From an uncultured bacterium (GTDB taxonomy: Bacteria; Cyanobacteriota; Vampirovibrionia; Gastranaerophilales; Gastranaerophilaceae): DNA of 18,916 nt. A program made the translations under genes and the position numbers. This document shows positions 1-7,449 of this stretch, piece by piece. The notes beneath the pieces were generated by a model. It searched no databases. It saw only the letters and a list, made by a program, of their open reading frames with translations, and was not told the DNA's origin. The DNA is taken from contig CABQAQ010000015.1 of assembly GCA_902462155.1 (NCBI GenBank), forward strand, positions 1-18,916, written 5' to 3'. Position 1 is the first letter of the stretch; every line of letters begins with the position of its first letter.

Positions 1-24
1 TGTCTAATATATATTTTCTTATAG

Positions 25-53
25 TTGTATTTTAATTTAAAAAAAAGTACTAT
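25..53 (+). promoter_or_regulatory. Possible sigma-70 promoter of the M16 peptidase gene
   Basis: TTGTAT (25-30) and TACTAT (48-53) are separated by 17 bases, giving a weak -35/-10 pair about 40 bases upstream of the start codon. TATTAT and TATACT follow immediately and could serve instead. In such AT-rich sequence similar pairs arise by chance, so this is only a likely location. Confidence 0.3.
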
Positions 54-95
54 TATACTTAATATAAAAATTATTGAAAACTATGAGGGTTTATA

Positions 96-2753
96 ATGAA
101 AAAAATATTTATTATTCTTTATTTATTTTTATTTTCTAATTTATTAGCTGTAGCCACAATAGATTACACACCATATAAATTAGATAATGGACATTTATTT
201 ATTATTAAAAAAGTATCGGAAAATCCTATTGTAACTATTGATACTTGGGTAAAAACCGGTTCCATTAATGAAAACGATAAAAACTCCGGTGTAGCTCATT
301 TTTTAGAACATATGTTCTTTAAAGGTACAGAAAATTGTCCAAGTGGTAAATTTGATAAAATTCTTGAATCAAAAGGTGCTATTAATAATGCTGCAACTAG
401 CAAAGATTTTACGCATTTTTATATTACTATACCTTCTAAAGACTTTAATCTTGCTTTTAAACTACACTCTGATATGATATTAAATCCTATGATCCCAAGA
501 AAAGAACTCGAAAAAGAACGGAAAGTGGTTTTAGAAGAGATCTCAAAAGGGCTTGATAATCCTTTTAATAAGCTCTATAAAAATATGAATAATTCTTTTT
601 ATAAAATTCATCCTTATAAAAGAGAAGTAATAGGAAACAGTAAAGTAATTGAAACTATTACTCGAGAAGAAATGCTAGATTTTTATAATAAGTGGTATAC
701 TCCAGAAAATTTAATAACTATTATTGTAGGTGATATTGATCAAGATAATGTAATACAACAGATTAATAAATATTTTAATAAATCTAACAATAATATAGAT
801 AGAAATAAGTTAAATAGAAATTATAAACTAGATAATCAATTATCAAGTCCTATAAGGATTGTAGACTCAGCCGAAGTTCAATCAGGATATTATCTTCTTG
901 GTTTTAGAACAACAAAAGCAGAAAATAAAGATTCTTATTCACTTGAAGTTTTAAGCACTATTTTAGGTGATGGTAAAACATCCAGATTATATAAAAATAT
1001 AAAAGAGCAAAAACAATTAGCCTTGTCTATTTCAGCTTCTAATGCTATATTCAAAGACGATGGTATTTTTTATGTGTTCTCATCTTTTTCTCCTGAAAAT
1101 TTAGATTCTCTAGAAAAAAATATAAAAATTGAAATTGAAAATGTCAAAAAAAATAAAATTACAAAAGAAGAACTTGATAAAGCAAAGAATATTATATCCA
1201 GAAATATTTTTTATTCCAGAGAGTCAATATCAAATATTGCCAATGAAATGGGATATTCTTTGATTATAAGTGATAATCTTTCTTTCTATGATAATTATCT
1301 TGATAATATTAAAAAAGTTACCATAGATGATGTAAATAAAGCGGCAAATAAATATCTTAATTTTAATAAATCTGTAACTTCAGTTATAATACCAAAAGAG
1401 TCTAATTTAAAAAGCAGTAAAAACATTAATAATATAGCTTCTTCTAATAATAACGAAAAGTTAATTTCTAATAGAAACGAAATAAATAGTAGTAATTATG
1501 CTACATTAATAAAAAAAGAAGATAATATTTCTAAATACCAATTAAAAAATGGAGCTATATTACTGATAAATCATACAAATTCTAATGATATAATAGCCAT
1601 TCAAATGATGTCAAAAGGTGGATCTCTTGTTGAAAAAATGCCTACTGTAAGTATTATTACAGCACAAGCTTTACTTAAAGGCACAAAAAAATATTCTAAT
1701 GTTGAATTTTCAAACTTATTAGAATCAAATGGTATAAAGCTTAATCCAAATGCCTCTGCAGATGCGTTTACAATAAATTTAAAAACTACAAAAAATGAAT
1801 TTAAATTAGCTTTAGAACTTCTTGATCAACTAATAAATCAACCGTTATTTGATTCATTTGATATAGATAAAATAAAAAAAGATCAATTACTTTCCATAAA
1901 ATCCAAACGTGATTTACCTGTAAATATAGCTTTTGAAAATTTTAAAAATAATATATTTAATAATACCCCATATAATAACACCGGAATAGCTATTGAAAAG
2001 AATCTAAATAAAATTGATAAAAAAGCTGTAGTAGATTATTGGTCTAATCAATTTGCACCACAGAACACTATTATATCTGTGAATGGTAATGTAAATGATC
2101 AAGAGTTAATATTATACTTTACAAATATACTAAAAGATAGAAAATCTAAAGATATAAATATTTTTGATTATCAATACAAATTTAGCGATGTACCTAAAAA
2201 AACAAATATAAAAAAGAATCAAAATACAAATACTTCTTGGATAGTGCTAGGTTGGAAAATCTGTGGTATCAATAATATAAAAGACTCTATTACATTAGAA
2301 GTTATAGATTCGCTACTTGGTCGAGGAATGTCATCTAGATTATTTTTTAACTTAAGAGATTCTCAAGGATTAGCTTATCAGATAGGATCCAGTACGTTAA
2401 GTAATGCAAATAGTGGGTTATTTGCCATTTATATAGGAACAAATCCTAAGAATTTAAAAATAGCAGAATCAGAATTATTTAGAGAAATAACTTCTTTGAA
2501 AAGGGAATTTGTACCTCAGAGAGAATTAAAAGAGGCTAAAGATAAATTAATAGGCAATTATATTTTATCAAAAGAAACAAATAGTGAAAAAGCCTCAATA
2601 TTAGCTTGGTATGAACTAACAAATCTTGGATTCTCTTTTGATAAAGAGTATATTAATATGATTTTGTCAATTACAGAAAGAGATATTATTCGTGTTGCTA
2701 ATAAGTATTTTAATGATTGTTATACTTTAAGTGAAGTCGTCAATTTTAATTAG
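96..2753 (+). CDS. Secreted M16 (insulinase/pitrilysin) family zinc peptidase, two fused M16 units
   Basis: This is a zinc metallopeptidase of the inverted-HxxEH type, probably acting on peptides in the periplasm or at the cell surface. Residues 1-20 form a signal peptide (basic start, hydrophobic core, likely cleavage after Ala-Val-Ala). The active half has HFLEH at 68-72 (zinc ligands His68 and His72, catalytic Glu71) and the third ligand Glu148 in the ERKVVLEE segment. An Asn/Ser-rich linker (about 435-475) leads to a second M16 unit (about 480-885) with no HxxEH, the usual inactive partner that closes the clamshell. The length of 885 residues suits a one-chain M16 enzyme. GAGGG at 85-89 supports this start. 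The gene is monocistronic and ends before a terminator. The natural substrate cannot be read from sequence. Confidence 0.93.
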   Translation: MKKIFIILYLFLFSNLLAVATIDYTPYKLDNGHLFIIKKVSENPIVTIDTWVKTGSINENDKNSGVAHFLEHMFFKGTENCPSGKFDKILESKGAINNAATSKDFTHFYITIPSKDFNLAFKLHSDMILNPMIPRKELEKERKVVLEEISKGLDNPFNKLYKNMNNSFYKIHPYKREVIGNSKVIETITREEMLDFYNKWYTPENLITIIVGDIDQDNVIQQINKYFNKSNNNIDRNKLNRNYKLDNQLSSPIRIVDSAEVQSGYYLLGFRTTKAENKDSYSLEVLSTILGDGKTSRLYKNIKEQKQLALSISASNAIFKDDGIFYVFSSFSPENLDSLEKNIKIEIENVKKNKITKEELDKAKNIISRNIFYSRESISNIANEMGYSLIISDNLSFYDNYLDNIKKVTIDDVNKAANKYLNFNKSVTSVIIPKESNLKSSKNINNIASSNNNEKLISNRNEINSSNYATLIKKEDNISKYQLKNGAILLINHTNSNDIIAIQMMSKGGSLVEKMPTVSIITAQALLKGTKKYSNVEFSNLLESNGIKLNPNASADAFTINLKTTKNEFKLALELLDQLINQPLFDSFDIDKIKKDQLLSIKSKRDLPVNIAFENFKNNIFNNTPYNNTGIAIEKNLNKIDKKAVVDYWSNQFAPQNTIISVNGNVNDQELILYFTNILKDRKSKDINIFDYQYKFSDVPKKTNIKKNQNTNTSWIVLGWKICGINNIKDSITLEVIDSLLGRGMSSRLFFNLRDSQGLAYQIGSSTLSNANSGLFAIYIGTNPKNLKIAESELFREITSLKREFVPQRELKEAKDKLIGNYILSKETNSEKASILAWYELTNLGFSFDKEYINMILSITERDIIRVANKYFNDCYTLSEVVNFN

Positions 2754-2780
2754 ATTATACAAAATTTTTGTTTGAAAAAA

Positions 2781-2809
2781 TTGCGGATTGATAAAATATC
2801 AATCCGCAA
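2781..2809. terminator. Bidirectional intrinsic terminator between the M16 peptidase and ferritin genes
   Basis: A perfect 12-bp stem (2781-2792 with 2798-2809) encloses a 5-base loop. On the minus strand it is followed by six T, and on the plus strand by a T-rich tail, so it can end both converging transcripts. It is GC-richer than its surroundings. Confidence 0.9.
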
Positions 2810-2834
2810 TTTATTTATAATAGAATTAAAATAT

Positions 2835-3341
2835 TTAAGCAGTAGGTTCAGTAAACACTCTATTAGCCATTTCTCTATCCATCATAAAAATAGCATCGTT
2901 TGAACAACCTACAAGCTTAATATTAGCTATAATATTTTCAACTGTAGATTCTTCTTCTACTTGTTCATCAATAAACCATTTTAAAAATGATAAAGTTGCT
3001 CTATCTTTTTCATTTTCTGCTATTTGATAAACTTCATTTATTTGAGAAGTTACATAAACTTCGTGATTTAAAGTTTTTTCAAATACATCTAAAATAGATT
3101 CATACTCTGATTCTGGTTTTTCAATAGAGTCTAACACAACCTTACCACCTCTATTAATTATATAATCAAAGAACTTCATAGCGTGGAAATGTTCTTCTTG
3201 AGCTTGGACTTTCATCCAATTAGCAAATCCATCAAGATTTTTTTCAGAAAAATATGATGCCATTTGTAAATAAAGGTAAGATGAATGAACTTCTTTATTC
3301 AATTGAGAGTTTAAAGCCTCTTCTACATTTTTATTAATCAT
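2835..3341 (-). CDS. ftnA: Bacterial non-haem ferritin
   Basis: This is an iron-storage ferritin that oxidises Fe(II) at a di-iron ferroxidase centre and deposits ferric mineral in a 24-mer cage. The protein is 168 residues, normal for the family. All ferroxidase residues known from E. coli FtnA are at the same numbers: Glu17, Glu50, His53, Glu94, Gln127 and Glu130. The frame stays open 16 codons further upstream, but Met at 3341 is chosen because GGAAGG lies 9-14 bases before it and the ferritin fold begins there; the upstream codons merely overlap the end of dfx. The start overlaps the dfx stop by 8 bases (ATGATTAA), implying translational coupling. A terminator follows 25 bases after the stop codon. 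Confidence 0.95.
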   Translation of the reverse strand: MINKNVEEALNSQLNKEVHSSYLYLQMASYFSEKNLDGFANWMKVQAQEEHFHAMKFFDYIINRGGKVVLDSIEKPESEYESILDVFEKTLNHEVYVTSQINEVYQIAENEKDRATLSFLKWFIDEQVEEESTVENIIANIKLVGCSNDAIFMMDREMANRVFTEPTA

Positions 3342-3726
3342 TTTTTTGTTCCTTCCATAATCCATGTATATTACAATATTCTCTGGCAATTATTTTATCA
3401 CAATTGCATTTAAATTCAAGTATAGGTTCTTCTTCAGGATGTAAAAATTTTCGTTTCATATATTTCTTATCTTCTGACATTGCTTCTATAAACTCGATAT
3501 GATGTTCTAATGTCATAGGATGTGGAATTTTACCTACTTTTATTTTTACATTTTCTCCTTCTTTTTCTATTACAGGTAGATGTTTTTCTAAATTCATATC
3601 CTCATTTGTTTGCTCTTTTAGTTTCTCCATAGGTTCAGAACAACAAACTAGTTCTCCTCCACCAGAGTGTATTATTTCAACTATATTCCCACAAATATTA
3701 CATTTATAGATATCTAATAGGTCCAT
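3334..3726 (-). CDS. dfx: Desulfoferrodoxin (2Fe superoxide reductase)
   Basis: It reduces superoxide to hydrogen peroxide in the cytoplasm, a defence typical of anaerobes because no oxygen is released. The protein is 130 residues with two domains. The N-terminal desulforedoxin-type FeCys4 centre uses Cys9, Cys12, Cys28 and Cys29. The C-terminal catalytic centre has His49, His69, His75, Cys118 and His121 as Fe(His)4Cys ligands, plus the conserved Glu47-Lys48 pair at the substrate site. AGGAG precedes the start. The first codons form one arm of an 18-bp inverted repeat whose other arm lies in the 5' untranslated region, so the start codon could be masked in the mRNA. The gene overlaps ferritin downstream. 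No rubredoxin electron donor is visible nearby. Confidence 0.96.
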   Translation of the reverse strand: MDLLDIYKCNICGNIVEIIHSGGGELVCCSEPMEKLKEQTNEDMNLEKHLPVIEKEGENVKIKVGKIPHPMTLEHHIEFIEAMSEDKKYMKRKFLHPEEEPILEFKCNCDKIIAREYCNIHGLWKEQKND

Positions 3727-3776
3727 TTTTTCTCCTTTCTTTTTTTAATATATTCTGAAGAAAAAATGGACCTATT
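3716..3776 (-). promoter_or_regulatory. 18-bp perfect inverted repeat spanning the dfx start codon
   Basis: Bases 3716-3733 are the exact reverse complement of 3759-3776, separated by 25 bases. In the minus-strand mRNA the downstream arm holds the dfx start codon and its first codons plus the end of the Shine-Dalgarno sequence (AGGAG), while the upstream arm is in the leader. Folding would hide the start codon and leave much of the SD in the loop. It could instead be a DNA operator. No T-run follows on the minus strand, so it does not look like a terminator. Confidence 0.6.
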
Positions 3777-3797
3777 TCATTCAACTTAAGGCTAATT

Positions 3798-4829
3798 TTA
3801 ACTTTGTTTTATATATAATTTATCATCATTTAGAATTTTATCTACATTTAAAATAGAATATACTTTATTATCCTCAATAATATCTGCACTAGAATATCTT
3901 GATTCAAATTGATTCTCTGTTCTTTTTACTAAGTCATTAGATCTACAATTTTTAATTTTATAAATTTCATTAACTAATAATCCAATACTTATATTTTGAT
4001 TTTCTATTATTATTAAATTTTTATACTCTTGTTCTTTTATCTGATTAAAATTTAAAAATAATGCCAAATCTAAAAGAGTAAGAAATTCACCCTTTATATT
4101 TATTATCCCATATATATATTCTGGCACTGATGGTAATTTTACAATCTTATCTTTATAATTTTTCTCTATATGTTTTATGTAGCTAATATCTATAGATAAA
4201 TTTACATCCGAAACATTAAATAACAAATATTGCTCTTTTGGTTGAACACTATCTAATACTTGCTTTTCTTTATTATATTGATATAATTTTCTTTTTTCAA
4301 AAATTTTTAATGATTCTTTATCACTTGGAAATAATTTTTTATTACTATCACTTACTAACTGAGAATCTGTTTCTTTTAGCTGTTTTTCAAGAAAATTAAT
4401 ATTAATAACAGAAACACTTTGAAGTTCATTATGATAAATATTATCAATAAGGTTATCACTTGTAGAATAAGGTATTGTCTGCATTTTATTAGTTTCAATA
4501 TGAACAATATTATTAATTTTATTAACTAATAAAGCTAAAATAGATTCTGCCGTTTTAATAACAATTAAACAATCATTAGTACTATAAGAGGAAACAGGTA
4601 AATTTAATAATGCTCTTAAATCAATTATATTAATAGATAATCCGCTATAATTCATAATACCAATAATATTCTTAGGCATTTTCTGCGGGATATCTAACTG
4701 TGGTAATTGCATTATTTCAATGACATAACTACTTTTAATAGCATATGAACGATCATTCAACTCAAAAAAGAGATATAAATTTTCTTGATCATAAGATTCG
4801 AACTGTTCAATATTATGATATAGACTCAT
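3798..4829 (-). CDS. Tandem CheW-domain chemosensory coupling protein
   Basis: This is a cytoplasmic scaffold expected to join chemoreceptor and CheA in a signalling array. Two CheW domains are visible, about residues 17-155 and 199-340, joined by a charged linker. Each carries the CheW turn motif, as GIMNYSG (57-63) and GIINIKG (241-247); the arginine usual in this motif is Ser62 in the first and Lys246 in the second, so the two copies may have different partners. There is no receiver domain, so it is not CheV. Its start overlaps the upstream diguanylate cyclase gene by 17 bases, and AGGA sits 9 bases before the ATG, so translation is probably coupled. It could replace two separate CheW proteins, as WspB and WspD do in Wsp clusters. 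Confidence 0.88.
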   Translation of the reverse strand: MSLYHNIEQFESYDQENLYLFFELNDRSYAIKSSYVIEIMQLPQLDIPQKMPKNIIGIMNYSGLSINIIDLRALLNLPVSSYSTNDCLIVIKTAESILALLVNKINNIVHIETNKMQTIPYSTSDNLIDNIYHNELQSVSVININFLEKQLKETDSQLVSDSNKKLFPSDKESLKIFEKRKLYQYNKEKQVLDSVQPKEQYLLFNVSDVNLSIDISYIKHIEKNYKDKIVKLPSVPEYIYGIINIKGEFLTLLDLALFLNFNQIKEQEYKNLIIIENQNISIGLLVNEIYKIKNCRSNDLVKRTENQFESRYSSADIIEDNKVYSILNVDKILNDDKLYIKQS

Positions 4830-6270
4830 AACTTACGATCCTATTGCGTCCTAAATTTTTAGCTTTATATAAAGCAACATCAGAATTTTTTATCAAATCT
4901 TCAAAAGAATCTACGTCTTTTCTATTATCAGCAATACCGACACTTACAGTTAGATTAATACTTACTTCTCCAAATTCAAATAAAAAGTCCTGTATAGATT
5001 TTCTTAACCGTTCAGTAGGAAATAAGGCTTTATTCACAGTTGTTTCTGGTAAAAGAACCATTATTTCTTCACCACCAAATCTGAATATATAATCAGTTTT
5101 TCTAAAATTTTTAATAATCATCTGAGATAATGTATATAAAACAAAATCTCCCATTTTATGGCCATAATTATCATTAATTTTTTTGAAAAAATCCACATCA
5201 ATTAAACATAAAGTAAGACTTTTGTTATACCTTATAGCTCTTAGATATTCTCTTTCTATTGTTTCATCAAAATATCTTCTATTATATAAGTGGGTTAATC
5301 CATCAGTAATAGATAGATATCTTGTATCTGAGTATAAATTTTTCATTCTAGCTAATAAGCTCAGCTCATTTAATAATACATCATAGAATTTAAATGACTT
5401 ATAATTAATTTTTTTTATTTTATAAAGAGCAAAAGTTGCAAGATAAGTATCCCCATGATAAATAGGTGTAACTAATTTTGTCTGAAATTTTTCTAAAGAA
5501 TCGACCTTAATTTTTAAAGAATCAATAGCAACATTGCTTTGTTGTATATTAACATCCTCTACATTTATTTTTTTTATATTATGAAACAAATCAGAAACAA
5601 TTTCGGATTTAATATCATCAGAAAGATCATAAGCAGAATCGACATAAACAAATTCCGGTTCCAATTCTGCTTTTTTAAAGGTTAAACAAGCTATATCATA
5701 ATCTAATATAGAAGATAATAAACTAAAGATATCAAGTGATAGCTTATGCTCATCATCTACATTATTTGATAATTTTCTAAATTCGTTCATAAGACTAGAT
5801 AAAATTAAAGAATCATCCAGAATATTATTCAATTGTTCTTGAACAGAAGAAGCTAAAACTTTTTCTGAAAGAAGCTCTGATTTATCCTGTTCTGTCAAAG
5901 GATTATTTTGTATAAGCTCATTACAAGCAGAAATTATTTCTTCAATAGGAGCAACTTTGGATACAAATTTATCTGCTCCTGATTTTGTACCCCAAAATTT
6001 GTCAATTTTTTGTTCCAGTACTGTTAAAAGGATTACAGGAATCTTTTTTGTAATAGGATTATTTTTAACCAATCTACACAATTGATATCCATTTAAGTTT
6101 GGCATAATTATGTCAGAAATTATTATATCAGGAGCAACATTAAATACTTCACAAAAACCGTCAGATCCATTTGATGCTGTATAAACATTAAATCCGGCTT
6201 TTATAAACATCAATTTTAATGTACCTAATTGTGTTTTACTATCATCTATTAACAATATATTTTTTTTCAT
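4813..6270 (-). CDS. Response regulator with diguanylate cyclase output (REC - GAF-like - GGDEF)
   Basis: It is predicted to make c-di-GMP from two GTP when its receiver is phosphorylated. The REC domain (about 1-122) has Asp9-Asp10, phosphoacceptor Asp53, Thr83 and Lys105; the FWG...GAD stretch before Lys105 resembles PilG/PilH-type receivers. Residues about 155-310 look like a degenerate GAF-type sensor domain; this assignment is tentative. The GGDEF domain (about 315-480) carries GGEEI at 399-403, a catalytically competent variant, and RKTD at 390-393, five residues earlier, which fits the inhibitory I-site RxxD. It is first in a two-gene minus-strand operon with the tandem CheW gene and is divergent from the receptor-CheA operon. 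CheA-REC is its probable phosphodonor. The Shine-Dalgarno match is poor. Confidence 0.92.
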   Translation of the reverse strand: MKKNILLIDDSKTQLGTLKLMFIKAGFNVYTASNGSDGFCEVFNVAPDIIISDIIMPNLNGYQLCRLVKNNPITKKIPVILLTVLEQKIDKFWGTKSGADKFVSKVAPIEEIISACNELIQNNPLTEQDKSELLSEKVLASSVQEQLNNILDDSLILSSLMNEFRKLSNNVDDEHKLSLDIFSLLSSILDYDIACLTFKKAELEPEFVYVDSAYDLSDDIKSEIVSDLFHNIKKINVEDVNIQQSNVAIDSLKIKVDSLEKFQTKLVTPIYHGDTYLATFALYKIKKINYKSFKFYDVLLNELSLLARMKNLYSDTRYLSITDGLTHLYNRRYFDETIEREYLRAIRYNKSLTLCLIDVDFFKKINDNYGHKMGDFVLYTLSQMIIKNFRKTDYIFRFGGEEIMVLLPETTVNKALFPTERLRKSIQDFLFEFGEVSINLTVSVGIADNRKDVDSFEDLIKNSDVALYKAKNLGRNRIVSYESIS

Positions 6271-6305
6271 AAATCTATTTTTCTATTTTACTTAACTTCA
6301 AATTT

Positions 6306-6334
6306 ATTATACAATATCTTAGTAAATATGAATC
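6306..6334 (-). promoter_or_regulatory. Possible promoter of the REC-GGDEF/CheW operon
   Basis: On the minus strand a perfect TATAAT (6306-6311) lies 17 bases downstream of a poor -35, GATTCA (6329-6334). It would start transcription about 30 bases before the ATG. The rest of the 124-base divergent intergenic region shows no clear plus-strand promoter. Confidence 0.35.
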
Positions 6335-6394
6335 ATTAATTAAACGTATTTTTATTGTATCTTTTATTAAGAATAATTATTTGAAGGAGTTGTT

Positions 6395-7408
6395 ATGGAT
6401 AATCTAAATAAGTTTGGTAGTGAAAGTTTAATAAATAAAATTAAATTAAAATTTTTAACAGATATTATATTATTATTTTTTTTCTTTATTATTATATTCA
6501 CATTTAAATCATCTATTATATCTCTTCAAAGTTTTATAAATACTATTATTATTTTTTCTATAATATTTATTATTCAATATATAGTTTTTTACTTTTTTAT
6601 AAAAAAAGATTTAAATTTATATATAGGGACTTTTGCTATAGATAAATTCAGAAATTTAAAAAGGCTAGACAAAAAGACACTAGAAACTATATCAAAGAAT
6701 ATAAAAAATTTAGAAGAATTTAAATGTTTAATAAATGAGATAAAGAAACTCACTTCAAAAAATAAAACTAATTCAAAAAAAGCATACGAAAAAACGAATG
6801 ATTCATTGATATATTCAAATAAAGAATCAGGTATAATTAAAACAAATATAGATAAAATGTTATCATTAAAACAAAAGATACAGATTATAGCAGAGCTTAT
6901 AGTAGAGTTAAGTGAATATATCCAACAAATAGAGTCAACTATTGGAATAGTAGAAGATATAGCAGAACAAACAAATATGTTAGCACTAAATGCGGCTGTA
7001 GAGGCAGCAAGAGCCGGAGAACACGGAAAAGGATTTGCTGTTGTTGCTGCTGAAATAAGAAAATTGGCAGATGATTCTAAACAAGCAACAAATAAAGTAA
7101 CCTCTCTTATAGGAGATATTCAATATGCAACAAATTCAACAGTAATAGCAACAGAAGAGGGAGCTAAAGAAGTTGAATCCGGAGTTGTTCTTGTAAATGA
7201 TCTTGATAACAATATGAATGAGCTTATTAATATTATAAAAAATCTTTCAGAATCTATTAACGAGATTTTAACATCAGAATCTATGCAGGAATCCTTGCTT
7301 GAAAAAATTTCAGATATTAATTCTCAAGTACAAGAAGACAGCTCAGATATACATAAGACTTTAAGTAAAAAACTTGAAATTTCTAAATCTATAATATCTG
7401 CCGATTAG
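6395..7408 (+). CDS. Methyl-accepting chemotaxis protein without a periplasmic sensor domain
   Basis: This is a membrane chemoreceptor that would control the adjacent CheA. Two hydrophobic helices (about 21-37 and 48-69) are joined by only about ten residues, so there is no external ligand domain; sensing would be through the membrane or by a cytoplasmic input. Residues 70-120 are helical and could be a degenerate HAMP, which I cannot confirm. The signalling tip (about 186-227) is well conserved, including EQTNMLALNAAVEAARAGE and GKGFAVVAAEIRKLA. There is no CheR-tethering pentapeptide at the C terminus. AAGGAG lies 5 bases before the ATG. It is the first gene of an apparent operon, with a 41-base gap to the kinase gene. 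Confidence 0.92.
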   Translation: MDNLNKFGSESLINKIKLKFLTDIILLFFFFIIIFTFKSSIISLQSFINTIIIFSIIFIIQYIVFYFFIKKDLNLYIGTFAIDKFRNLKRLDKKTLETISKNIKNLEEFKCLINEIKKLTSKNKTNSKKAYEKTNDSLIYSNKESGIIKTNIDKMLSLKQKIQIIAELIVELSEYIQQIESTIGIVEDIAEQTNMLALNAAVEAARAGEHGKGFAVVAAEIRKLADDSKQATNKVTSLIGDIQYATNSTVIATEEGAKEVESGVVLVNDLDNNMNELINIIKNLSESINEILTSESMQESLLEKISDINSQVQEDSSDIHKTLSKKLEISKSIISAD

Positions 7409-7449
7409 ATTTATTTAATTATACTATTTTTAGAAATAAAGGATTTTTT

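Noticed and set aside
3342..3389. Longer ferritin start 16 codons upstream
   Set aside because: The extra residues overlap the dfx coding end, lack a ribosome binding site and extend beyond the normal ferritin N terminus; Met at 3341 has GGAAGG and gives E. coli-like numbering.
3716..3776. The dfx inverted repeat as a terminator of the tandem CheW gene
   Set aside because: On the minus strand the second arm is coding sequence and no T-run follows; the 25-base loop is too long for a typical intrinsic terminator.
4844..5386. Two plus-strand open frames (4844-5092 and 5183-5386) opposite the diguanylate cyclase gene
   Set aside because: They lie wholly inside a well-conserved coding sequence on the other strand and show no domain or good ribosome binding site; they are shadows of that gene.
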